Positions 53,753 to 61,181 of a stretch of DNA of 64,000 bases are shown here, piece by piece. A program made the position numbers and the translations under genes. The notes below the pieces were generated by a model. That model made no database searches and was not told where the DNA came from. It saw nothing but the letters and a program-made list of their open reading frames with translations. Each line of letters starts with the position of its first letter. Position 1 is the stretch's first letter. The stretch comes from Zunongwangia mangrovi (lineage in GTDB: Bacteria > Bacteroidota > Bacteroidia > Flavobacteriales > Flavobacteriaceae): positions 62,001-126,000 of the forward strand of contig NZ_FOKV01000003.1 in the NCBI RefSeq assembly GCF_900112105.1, in the 5' to 3' direction.

Positions 53753-54100
53753 ATGAGAACTATATTTTTATTTTGTTTTAGCCTACTTGTTTGTGGTTTT
53801 AGTTATGGCCAGGAACAACCAGAAAATGTAAAAGAAGGAGATGTTTTTACGATCAATTCTAACAGTAATTTAAAGTTCAAATCCCTAAAACTGCCAAAAT
53901 TAAATATGTTGGTAAAACAGGGAGAACGACCAAATTATAAGAAATTAGACGGATTGGAAGTAGAAATTGTATCCGTAGAAAATACTAAAAAAGGAACTTT
54001 TGCAGTGCTAAAAAGAACAGACGATGAAAATTTCTTTATTCATCGAAAAACAATTAAAGCCAATTTAGATAAAGCTTTTAGTTACGGAGAGTTAAAGTAG
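53753..54100 (+). CDS. Small exported hypothetical protein
   Basis: 115 residues with a signal peptide (MRTIFLFCFSLLVCGFSYG then Q). The mature part begins with a short beta-rich region (VFTINSNSNLKFKSLKLPK) and continues with VEIVSVENTKKGTFAVLKR and FFIHRKTIKANL; it looks like a small periplasmic beta protein. No recognised domain. A TTG-initiated longer frame from 53717 exists but would put residues before the signal peptide, so the ATG at 53753 is used. Confidence 0.6.
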   Translation: MRTIFLFCFSLLVCGFSYGQEQPENVKEGDVFTINSNSNLKFKSLKLPKLNMLVKQGERPNYKKLDGLEVEIVSVENTKKGTFAVLKRTDDENFFIHRKTIKANLDKAFSYGELK

Positions 54101-54126
54101 ATTAGATTATTTTTTCCAAATGAAGA

Positions 54127-54158
54127 GGAGTATAATTTTTTAATTATACTCCTTTTTT
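54127..54158. terminator. Bidirectional terminator overlapping the smpB stop
   Basis: 11-base-pair stem (GGAGTATAATT / AATTATACTCC) with a TTTT loop and T-run. The right arm covers the end of the smpB coding sequence, so smpB has a very compact 3' end. Confidence 0.8.
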
Positions 54159-54601
54159 ATGCGGTCTAGTTTACGTTTGTTATCACGATCTTTAATGGTT
54201 TCACGCTTATCGTAAAGCTTTTTACCTTTGGCAAGCGTGATCTGTAATTTTGCGAGTCCGCGGTCGTTTATAAACAATCGAAGCGGAATAATGGTTAATC
54301 CCCCGTTTTTAACTTCTTTTTCCAGTTTTCGCAATTCTCTTTTTTGCAAAAGGAGTTTACGCTCACTTTTTGGATTATGGTTAAAATGGGTAGCATGCGA
54401 ATATTCTTCAACATGCATGTTTATTACATAAAGTTCACCATCCTGAAACTCACAAAAACTCTCAGCAATAGAAGCTTTACCCTGTCGTATCGCTTTAATT
54501 TCGGTTCCAGCTAATTTGATTCCTGCAACGTATTTATCCAGAAATTCATATTGAAATTTAGCCTTTCGATTTTTTATATTTATAGTGTTCGCTTGTTTCA
54601 T
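54140..54601 (-). CDS. smpB: tmRNA-binding protein SmpB
   Basis: 153 residues: binds tmRNA and rescues stalled ribosomes in trans-translation. Seen: NRKAKFQYEFLDKYVAGI and GTEIKAIRQGKASIAESF, the oligonucleotide-binding barrel, FNHNPKSERKLLLQKREL and a basic C-terminal tail (KLYDKRETIKDRDNKRKLDRIKKEY split here) that enters the ribosome. Full length and start typical of the family. The tmRNA gene itself (ssrA) is not seen in this window. Confidence 0.95.
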   Translation of the reverse strand: MKQANTINIKNRKAKFQYEFLDKYVAGIKLAGTEIKAIRQGKASIAESFCEFQDGELYVINMHVEEYSHATHFNHNPKSERKLLLQKRELRKLEKEVKNGGLTIIPLRLFINDRGLAKLQITLAKGKKLYDKRETIKDRDNKRKLDRIKKEYN

Positions 54602-54824
54602 TTAAATTGAATTTGAAATCCATTAAAATTTTCCTTTTTCCGGATTTAAAAATGGAATTCTTTTTTAATATTCAAAACCTGTTGCCAACAGGAAGTGAAC
54701 TTGTATAGAAAGCAAAAATAATAAGCTTCACAAGATAATTAAATCATTTTACAAAAATCGTAACAAACAAAAGTAAGCATTCTTTTCAATTTTCCTTTAG
54801 TCTTCAATTGCTGAAAGGATTTAT

Positions 54825-54832
54825 TATCTTTG
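54825..54832 (+). promoter_or_regulatory. -7 promoter box for the DUF6503 gene
   Basis: TATCTTTG, exact match to TAnnTTTG, 16 bases from the ATG at 54849. Confidence 0.55.
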
Positions 54833-54848
54833 CCGACAATTTTAATCT

Positions 54849-55592
54849 ATGAAAAAAATTACCCTACTCCTTATAATTTCAGTATTTAGTATTTCTTGTC
54901 AGCAAAAAGAGCTTGATGCTAAAGAGATCATTAATAGATCTATTGAAGCCTCTGGCGGAAAGAAATACGATTCAGCAACAATCACTTTTAATTTTCGTGA
55001 TAAGCATTATAAAAGTACCAGGAAAAATGGGCAATTTCAATTGGAGCGCCATCAGGAAGATTCTTTAGGAAATAAAATTATCGATAAATTAACCAATAAT
55101 GATTTTTCTCGAACGCAGAATGAGAAGCCTGTTAACTTGCCAGATTCTACAGCCAGTGCCTACTCAAATTCGGTAAATTCTGTACATTATTTTGTGCAAT
55201 TGCCTTACGGTCTAAATGGTGATGCGGTGAATAAAGATCTTTTAGGGAAAGACAGTATTAAAGGTAAAGAATATTACGAAATTAAAGTTAGTTTTAATCA
55301 AGATGGTGGCGGCACCGATTATGAAGATGAATATCTTTATTGGATCAATACCAATACATTCACGGTAGATTATCTGGCGTACAGTTATCATGTAAATGAA
55401 GGCGGAATTCGTTTTAGAGAAGCCTTTAATGAACGAATGATAAAAGGAATTCGCTTTGTAGATTATAAAAATTATGCTGAAGACGATCTTTCTACGCCTT
55501 TAGAAAGTCTTGATGAACTTTACGAAGCTGGTGAATTAGAATTATTTTCTGAAATCATTACTGAAGATGTTGAGGTTAATTTTTCAGAATAG
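54849..55592 (+). CDS. DUF6503 lipoprotein
   Basis: 247 residues with lipoprotein signal MKKITLLLIISVFSISC and mature Cys17. Then KEIINRSIEASGGKKYDSATITFNFRDKHY (shown split), SNSVNSVHYFVQLPYGLNGDAV, and the repeated block DEYLYWINTNTFTVDYLAY, which match the DUF6503 (outer-membrane lipoprotein-like) pattern in flavobacteria. Its fold is probably LolA-like, an inference from the size and the ASGG start. Function unknown. Confidence 0.78.
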   Translation: MKKITLLLIISVFSISCQQKELDAKEIINRSIEASGGKKYDSATITFNFRDKHYKSTRKNGQFQLERHQEDSLGNKIIDKLTNNDFSRTQNEKPVNLPDSTASAYSNSVNSVHYFVQLPYGLNGDAVNKDLLGKDSIKGKEYYEIKVSFNQDGGGTDYEDEYLYWINTNTFTVDYLAYSYHVNEGGIRFREAFNERMIKGIRFVDYKNYAEDDLSTPLESLDELYEAGELELFSEIITEDVEVNFSE

Positions 55593-55623
55593 TTTTGTTA
55601 AAAGCTGATTCTTAAATTCAATA

Positions 55624-56388
55624 TTAGCTGTTTTTATAGGCAATTATTCTTAAACGCCTGTAATCGGCATACCAGCCATCTTTTTTTAAAAGATCCGGTT
55701 TTAGTCGGTTTTGAACTTCATTTTTAATGATTTCAGCATCATTTTCAGGAATACCTTCAAAAAAAGTCTTGCCAAACATCGAAATCCAGTCTTTTATCCC
55801 GGTTTTTTCATCGGCTAATTTGGTTGGTCGATCGTATAATTCGGCTAAACGAACTTCAAAACCTGTTTCTTCTAATATGTTGGAGTATTCAGCAATAGAA
55901 GGGAAAAACCATAAATTGATATTAGCTTGTTTTAGATAATTTTTTTCTTTCAATACGGCTTTTAGTGTCTGTTCGATTTTCTCAACATTTCCTTTACCCC
56001 CAAATTCGATAATTAAGCGACCTTTTTTATTTAAATGCTGAAACATATTCGCAGCGGCGACTTTATAGTTTTTTACCCAGTGTAAAGTGGCATTCGAGAA
56101 AATAGCATCAAATTTTTCAGCAAAATCAAAACTTTCAGCATTAGCAATTCTAAATTCCAGTTCGGGGAAATTACTTTTGGCACTTTTAATCATGGTTTCA
56201 GAAGCATCCATGCCTATAACTTTTGCTCCGCTTCTCGCAATTTCCTCAGTCAGTTGCCCGGCACCGCAACCAAGATCCAAGATCAATTCATCTTTCTTTG
56301 GTTTTAGAAGTTCGATTAGTGAACTTCCGTAGTGAAAAACAAAATCATGCTTTGTATTATATAATTTCGCATCCCAGCTTGTAGCCAT
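55624..56388 (-). CDS. SAM-dependent methyltransferase (trans-aconitate type)
   Basis: 254 residues, class I methyltransferase. Seen: WDAKLYNTKHDFVFHYGSSL, LILDLGCGAGQLTEEIARSG with motif I (38-46), VIGMDASETMIK, FDAIFSNATLHWVKNY and RLIIEFGGKGNVEK. The pattern is that of trans-aconitate 2-methyltransferase and relatives. No evidence for the exact substrate. It lies 15 bases after the hypothetical lipoprotein gene on the same strand and may be co-transcribed. Confidence 0.85.
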   Translation of the reverse strand: MATSWDAKLYNTKHDFVFHYGSSLIELLKPKKDELILDLGCGAGQLTEEIARSGAKVIGMDASETMIKSAKSNFPELEFRIANAESFDFAEKFDAIFSNATLHWVKNYKVAAANMFQHLNKKGRLIIEFGGKGNVEKIEQTLKAVLKEKNYLKQANINLWFFPSIAEYSNILEETGFEVRLAELYDRPTKLADEKTGIKDWISMFGKTFFEGIPENDAEIIKNEVQNRLKPDLLKKDGWYADYRRLRIIAYKNS

Positions 56389-56403
56389 TTTTTAGATTTT
56401 AGG

Positions 56404-57252
56404 TTAAATAGAATCGGTGCTTAAAGCAGCGGTTTCTGCTAATTCTTCTTTTAAACGGTATTTCCAGCGTAAAGTTTCAGTGTATTCCAGCCCAAAATTA
56501 GTTTCGGTTTCCAGATAATAGATCTCAGTTTCAAAATCATTAAAGATCTCGTTGTAGATTTCTTCAGCAAACTTTTGCCACTTCAGCTGCGAGTCGATAT
56601 TAGCAGCATTAAAAGCTTCACGCATTTTACGCGCGTAAAGTTCCAGAAGGTCGAATTTTAGCTGGTTGTATTCTAACTGATGCTTATTTTGATAATTGGG
56701 TTGAATGTAACTGCAATCGAAAACAATTACCGGTAAAACTTCTATTCTTCCTTTACCACCAATTTTGTGGTCTTTATAATCTACATTTAGCGTAGCACAA
56801 AGAAATGATGGACGTTCGATCTTTGGAGCGCCTTTAAAATATTTCCAGCCTATTTTGTGCTCTTTACTCCAGATCAACATTTTCTGAAAAGCAAAAACAT
56901 CTGTCATTTTTAGAATTTCGAATTTTATCTGGTGACAGGACGAAAAAGCTCCTGGCATTTTATGTTGGATGATCCTAATTGCATTTCCGCCAAGTTTTCT
57001 GGCTTTGGTTTTGGCAAGATCCAAAACATGTTCGTAGCTACAATCTACCGTTAAGCCACCATCTTTTAGTTGAAATTCACCAACGTGTTGATATTTGATA
57101 GAATCTGGGATCTTTTTATATTCTTCGATTATGGCGACAGCTTCGTTCTTCTTAAGCGGAGCAAATTGTTGCGTTGCTTCTCCCTTTATTTTCATTTTAG
57201 AGGCGCAGGAAAAGGCGCTAAGGATGTAAAGTAAACAAAGTAATTTTCGCAT
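56404..57252 (-). CDS. Hypothetical lipoprotein
   Basis: 282 residues: lipoprotein signal MRKLLCLLYILSAFSC with mature Cys16. An N-terminal domain of about 110 residues (VDCSYEHVLDLAKTKARKLGGNAIRIIQHKMP) looks like the small DUF-type domain seen in Bacteroidota lipoproteins that contain a conserved Cys and a GGN motif. The C-terminal half is rich in Tyr, Glu and Phe, unassigned. First gene of a probable two-gene unit with the methyltransferase. Confidence 0.65.
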   Translation of the reverse strand: MRKLLCLLYILSAFSCASKMKIKGEATQQFAPLKKNEAVAIIEEYKKIPDSIKYQHVGEFQLKDGGLTVDCSYEHVLDLAKTKARKLGGNAIRIIQHKMPGAFSSCHQIKFEILKMTDVFAFQKMLIWSKEHKIGWKYFKGAPKIERPSFLCATLNVDYKDHKIGGKGRIEVLPVIVFDCSYIQPNYQNKHQLEYNQLKFDLLELYARKMREAFNAANIDSQLKWQKFAEEIYNEIFNDFETEIYYLETETNFGLEYTETLRWKYRLKEELAETAALSTDSI

Positions 57253-57440
57253 CTATAAACCGAAATGAAAATTAAATTTAGCGAATTAATATGAAAATGA
57301 ATTCAGTTTCTAAACGAACAATTAATACATGGCGTAATTCTGTTAACAAATCTCAATTAACGTGAATTTCGAAAAGCTTTAACGGGGCTTTATCAGCAAA
57401 GCCTGAAGTCCTATCGTACCTTAGAAAAAAATTAAAAGCT

Positions 57441-58841
57441 ATGAGTACATTAATTGAAAACGATGTTATTACAACGATTAATCCAACAACAGGAGAAAAA
57501 CTTAAGGATTATCCGTTAATGACCAATGAAGAAGCTAGTGAAGCAGTTAAGAAATGTCACGAAGCTTTTGTAGACTGGAAACACAAATCTTTAGAAGAAA
57601 GAGGAGCAGTTCTTAAAAAGATTGCTGAAACTCTTAGAGATTATAAATCTGAATTTTCTCAGCTAATGACCCAAGAGATGGGGAAATTAGTGAGTCAGGG
57701 AGAAGAAGAAATTGAGCTTTGTGCTACAATTTGTGAATATACTGCTGAAAATGGCGCAAAAGAATTACAAAATGAACCAGAACGTGAATTACCAGGTGGT
57801 GGTCGCGGAATTATAACATATTCTCCTATTGGTGTGATCTACGGAATCCAACCATGGAATTTCCCAGCATACCAGGTAGTACGATATGCTATCGCAAATC
57901 TAATGGCCGGAAACGGAGTGTTATTGAAACATGCTGAAGGAACTACAGGATCTGGTTTAATGCTAGAGGAAATCTTTGAAAGAGCTGGTTTACCTAAAAA
58001 CTTATTTAAAGTATTGATCATCGATCACGATCAGTCTAATGATATTATCGATAATGATTTTGTAAGAGGCGTAACTTTTACAGGAAGTCCAAACGGTGGT
58101 AGGGCAGTAGCAGAAAAAGCTGCAGGAAACCTTAAAAAGACCGTACTGGAACTAGGATCAAATGATGCGTATTTAGTATTAGATGATGCAGATCTTGACA
58201 CTGCAGTAGAATGGAGTGTGAAAGGTAGAATCTATAATAATGGTGAAACCTGCGTGGCTGCAAAAAGATTTGTAGTGACAGAGAAGAATTATGATGCGTT
58301 CTTAGAAGCATTTACAGAAAAAATGAAGAACGTAAAAATGGGAGATCCTACAAATGAAGATTCGCAGATAGGACCGATGGCACGTAAAGATCTTCGCGAA
58401 AAATTACACGATCAGGTAGAAGAAAGTGTGAAAAACGGAGCAAAAGTGCTTTGTGGTGGCGGAATTCCAGATGGTGAAGGATATTTTTATCCAGCAACTG
58501 TACTGGCAAATGTAAACCCAGGACAGCCAGCTTACGACGATGAGCTTTTTGGCCCGGTAGCTTCTGTTATTAAAGCGAAAGACGACGAAGATGCTATGAG
58601 AATTGCTAACGATAGTAGATTTGGTCTTGGTGGCGGAATTTTCTCTAAAGATGAGAAAAAAGCGATCGAGCTAGCCGAAAAGCATTTTGATACCGGAATG
58701 GTATTTATTAACTCTTTTGGCGTGGCACAACCAAATATGCCATTTGGAGGAGTTAAAAATTCTGGATATGGTAGAGAACATGGTGGCTTTGGAATTAAAG
58801 AATTTGTAAACACCAAAGCTATCAATATTCTAGAAGGATAA
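57441..58841 (+). CDS. NAD(P)-dependent aldehyde dehydrogenase, succinate-semialdehyde type
   Basis: 466 residues. Seen: PWNFPAYQVVRYAIANLMAGN (split by domains), catalytic Glu237 in VLELGSND and catalytic nucleophile Cys271 in NNGETCVAAKRF, and the C-terminal motif GVAQPNMPFGGVKNSGYGRE. It belongs to the succinate-semialdehyde dehydrogenase branch; the substrate is not proven. The short upstream TACCTTAG at about 57419 is a weak -7-like box. Stands alone, followed by a terminator and repeat copy C. Confidence 0.88.
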   Translation: MSTLIENDVITTINPTTGEKLKDYPLMTNEEASEAVKKCHEAFVDWKHKSLEERGAVLKKIAETLRDYKSEFSQLMTQEMGKLVSQGEEEIELCATICEYTAENGAKELQNEPERELPGGGRGIITYSPIGVIYGIQPWNFPAYQVVRYAIANLMAGNGVLLKHAEGTTGSGLMLEEIFERAGLPKNLFKVLIIDHDQSNDIIDNDFVRGVTFTGSPNGGRAVAEKAAGNLKKTVLELGSNDAYLVLDDADLDTAVEWSVKGRIYNNGETCVAAKRFVVTEKNYDAFLEAFTEKMKNVKMGDPTNEDSQIGPMARKDLREKLHDQVEESVKNGAKVLCGGGIPDGEGYFYPATVLANVNPGQPAYDDELFGPVASVIKAKDDEDAMRIANDSRFGLGGGIFSKDEKKAIELAEKHFDTGMVFINSFGVAQPNMPFGGVKNSGYGREHGGFGIKEFVNTKAINILEG

Positions 58842-58892
58842 TATTGAACAATTAAAAGACGCTGGATTTAGTTTCAGCGCAATTGGTTGGAG

Positions 58893-58924
58893 AAAAAGCC
58901 GTGAATTAGTTTTCACGGCTTTTT
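58893..58924 (+). terminator. Terminator of the aldehyde dehydrogenase gene
   Basis: 13-base-pair stem (AAAAAGCCGTGAA / TTCACGGCTTTTT) with a 6-base loop and T-run. Repeat copy C starts 6 bases later. Confidence 0.88.
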
Positions 58925-58929
58925 GCATT

Positions 58930-59020
58930 GGCACCGCCAAAGGGAATAATACTCCCAAAGCTTACCACGAGATTACAAATTTACTTCCATTAATGTGAGC
59001 TTGTAACGAGTTGGTTTACT
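58930..59020 (+). repeat. Dispersed repeat, full copy C
   Basis: 91 bases. GGCACCGCCAAAGGG and ATAATACTCC are shared with copy A; the middle differs; the end GTTTACT is shared, with GG for AG before it. Ends 13 bases before the stop of the phosphatase gene on the reverse strand. Confidence 0.75.
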
Positions 59021-59032
59021 TGTGGATTTTCT

Positions 59033-59578
59033 TTAATTGATCGTTAGATTTTCGATCGTATTTTCTCCATTTGGATTAACCTGAACGATAAATAATTTAC
59101 CGTGTTGTGATTCATCAATATCGTTTTGAAAATGTTCTTTTCCTAAAACGCCGTTTGCGAAGTAAGGTGTCGTATTAGTATGTCCAACTACCAGTACTTT
59201 TTTACCTTCGGTTGCTTTTTTAAATGCTTCGGAATTTAATTTAGTGTGATCGTAGATTTCAACTTTAAGACTTTTACTTTCAGCTGTAGGTTTCCCGGTT
59301 TCTATAGTTCTAATAAAATCTGAACTATACACGGCATCAAAATCAACTTCAGCAAAAATAGCTTTCCATTTTTGGGCGCGCTCTTTTCCTTCTTCGGTTA
59401 AAGCGGGATTGCGGTTACCGGTATCTGTAGTGTCTTTTTCAGCATGTCTTATAAAATAATAAGTGCTGATTTTCTCTAATTTTGGTTCATTTTTTTGTTC
59501 TTTTTTCTTCGGTTGTTGCTGGCAGGAAATTGATAAGAAAAGAAAGCTTAAGAATAAATATTTGATAATTTGTTTCAT
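59033..59578 (-). CDS. Histidine phosphatase lipoprotein
   Basis: 181 residues: lipoprotein signal ending LSISC, a Lys/Glu/Gln-rich linker, then a histidine phosphatase domain. Seen: YYFIRHAEKDTTDTGNRNPALTEEG (the RHG-type catalytic motif as RHAE), AVYSSDFIRTIETGKPT and VLVVGHTNTTPYF with the second catalytic His. These enzymes hydrolyse phosphate esters by a phospho-His intermediate; the substrate is unknown. It should face the periplasm or outside. It precedes, on the same strand, no gene within 100 bases other than the phytase-like lipoprotein upstream. Confidence 0.85.
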   Translation of the reverse strand: MKQIIKYLFLSFLFLSISCQQQPKKKEQKNEPKLEKISTYYFIRHAEKDTTDTGNRNPALTEEGKERAQKWKAIFAEVDFDAVYSSDFIRTIETGKPTAESKSLKVEIYDHTKLNSEAFKKATEGKKVLVVGHTNTTPYFANGVLGKEHFQNDIDESQHGKLFIVQVNPNGENTIENLTIN

Positions 59579-59643
59579 ATTTTTTAGTTGGTTTAGTTTG
59601 AATTTTAAATTTTACAGAAATCGGTCATATTTGGGTTTTGTCA

Positions 59644-59683
59644 CCCTGAACCTGCCTCGCCGGCTGGCAGGCTTGATTCAGGG
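59644..59683. repeat. Two-tier palindromic element
   Basis: CCCTGAA (59644-59650) pairs with TTCAGGG (59677-59683), and inside CCTGCC (59651-59656) pairs with GGCAGG (59666-59671) with a CG-rich loop. High GC against an AT-rich surround. It resembles the short dispersed REP-like elements seen in flavobacterial genomes. Confidence 0.7.
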
Positions 59684-59698
59684 TCTCATCACCATAAT

Positions 59699-60805
59699 TT
59701 ATTCTTTAATATCAATTTCTAAAAGAATAAGCTGCGTTATTTGTCGCCCGAAGCTATTAAAATTATTGTCTGAAATTACTAATAAAGACTGTTTCCCATT
59801 TTCGAGTTTTGGGCCAAAGCATATTCCTTCTATATTATCAATTATTTTATCGGTGAGTTGATCTTTTACCGATTTAAAATCAAAGACCAAACGTTTTCTG
59901 GCCGGTGAAAAACTGGCTTTTTTTAGTGATTCTTTTTCCAGGATATTGGTTGCTCTTTTCGTATCAACATCAAAAATTTTCACTGTATTGCTATGCGATC
60001 CATGTCCTGCGGAATAAGCGCGTTCTAAAACAAGAAAATTGCCCGGTTTGTATTCTAAAAGCTCGGTTACGCCATTAATTGCAAAATAGTTCCAAGGGAT
60101 TTTTGAAATTCCGTCTAATCGATACGCAAATTGATTGGTTGCTTCCATCGATTCTTTATCAAAATAGGTAATTCTGGTAAAAGATTTTGTTGGAAATAAT
60201 TTGGGTTTAGGGCCATCTTTTTCTAGCGGAAGTTCTGTAGCTACCCAAATTCCTTTTTTATCTGAAGCTTCGGTTAAACCTTCAAAAACTCCGTTATGCC
60301 TAGGTTTTTGTTCTCCGGTTGCTGTAAAATGCTGCGGAATTTTAAAAGCTTCTTTAAAATTACCATTTTCGTCTAAAATAAATACTGAAGGATCTTTTTC
60401 GTTATTTATACTCCCTTCACTGCTAATGTAAACCTGGTTTTCTTCAGTGGAAAATCGAATCGCTTCAGGATCTAATGTATGTTCCTTGAAAAATTCAGCA
60501 GATCTTTCGATTATTACCGTTTTTTTGAAGTTTACAGTATCAATTTTATTTCCGGAGAGATCAATTTCAGCTTCGTAAAAGCGGGCATCAGAAGGTGTAT
60601 CGACGATAAAGTAATATTTGCCGTTTTTATAATCAATTCCAGATAATCCGCCGACTTTAGTATCGTCTAAGGTAAGATCTTTATCGATCACATATTCGTC
60701 CCGAAACTTAATTTTTATTCTGTCGTCTTCTATTTTTCTGGTGGTCGCGCAAGAACAAAAAAGCAGGCCTAGAATGGCCAATATTGGTAATTTCTTCATC
60801 ATCAT
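59699..60805 (-). CDS. Esterase-like phytase family lipoprotein
   Basis: 368 residues: lipoprotein signal MMMKKLPILAILGLLFCSC with mature Cys19, then a beta-propeller-like domain of about 340 residues. Seen: LDDTKVGGLSGIDYKNGKYYFI at the start (shown in part: VGGLSGIDYKNGKYYF), SDARFYEAEI, LDPEAIRFS, NGVFEGLTEASDKKGIWVATE, and NIEGICFGPKL. This is the PF13449-type esterase-like activity of phytase family. The name does not prove phytase activity. Neighbour of a phosphatase lipoprotein. Confidence 0.8.
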   Translation of the reverse strand: MMMKKLPILAILGLLFCSCATTRKIEDDRIKIKFRDEYVIDKDLTLDDTKVGGLSGIDYKNGKYYFIVDTPSDARFYEAEIDLSGNKIDTVNFKKTVIIERSAEFFKEHTLDPEAIRFSTEENQVYISSEGSINNEKDPSVFILDENGNFKEAFKIPQHFTATGEQKPRHNGVFEGLTEASDKKGIWVATELPLEKDGPKPKLFPTKSFTRITYFDKESMEATNQFAYRLDGISKIPWNYFAINGVTELLEYKPGNFLVLERAYSAGHGSHSNTVKIFDVDTKRATNILEKESLKKASFSPARKRLVFDFKSVKDQLTDKIIDNIEGICFGPKLENGKQSLLVISDNNFNSFGRQITQLILLEIDIKE

Positions 60806-60916
60806 TTTTTTCAGGATAAAAATAACAAAAGCTTAAGTAAAATATGGCGATTTGTTATGATGAATCTATTGAGTATTGAAGTAAATTTATATTGTTAACC
60901 AAAAAAATCAAGTGTT

Positions 60917-61102
60917 ATGAATAATGATCAATTAGAAGGAAAATGGAAACAGATGCAGGGTGAATTCAAACAGAAGTATGGAGAAGTAACCGATGATGAT
61001 GCAACCTATGCTGAAGGAAAATTTGATGAAATGCTTGGAAGGTTACAGGAAAAAACCGGCAAAACCAAGCAGGAATTGAAGTACGAGATAGAGCAGTGGT
61101 AA
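60917..61102 (+). CDS. CsbD family stress protein
   Basis: 61 residues with the CsbD signature: NNDQLEGKWKQMQGEFKQKYG at the start (shown in part: LEGKWKQMQGEFKQKYG), EVTDDDATYAEGKFDEMLGRLQ and EKTGKTKQELKYEIEQW. CsbD-like proteins are small, abundant in stationary or stress conditions, and mostly of unknown role. It stands alone with a terminator and is convergent with clpB, another stress gene. Confidence 0.9.
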   Translation: MNNDQLEGKWKQMQGEFKQKYGEVTDDDATYAEGKFDEMLGRLQEKTGKTKQELKYEIEQW

Positions 61103-61127
61103 TTTAATACTTTATGAAGGTAATAAG

Positions 61128-61157
61128 AAAGGGACTGTAATTTACAGTCCCTTTTTT
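61128..61157. terminator. Terminator between CsbD and clpB
   Basis: Inverted repeat AAAGGGACTGTAA / TTACAGTCCCTTT with a T-run, 25 bases before the clpB stop codon. Confidence 0.85.
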
Positions 61158-61181
61158 AGTGCTTATTTTTTCTTTTTTCGA

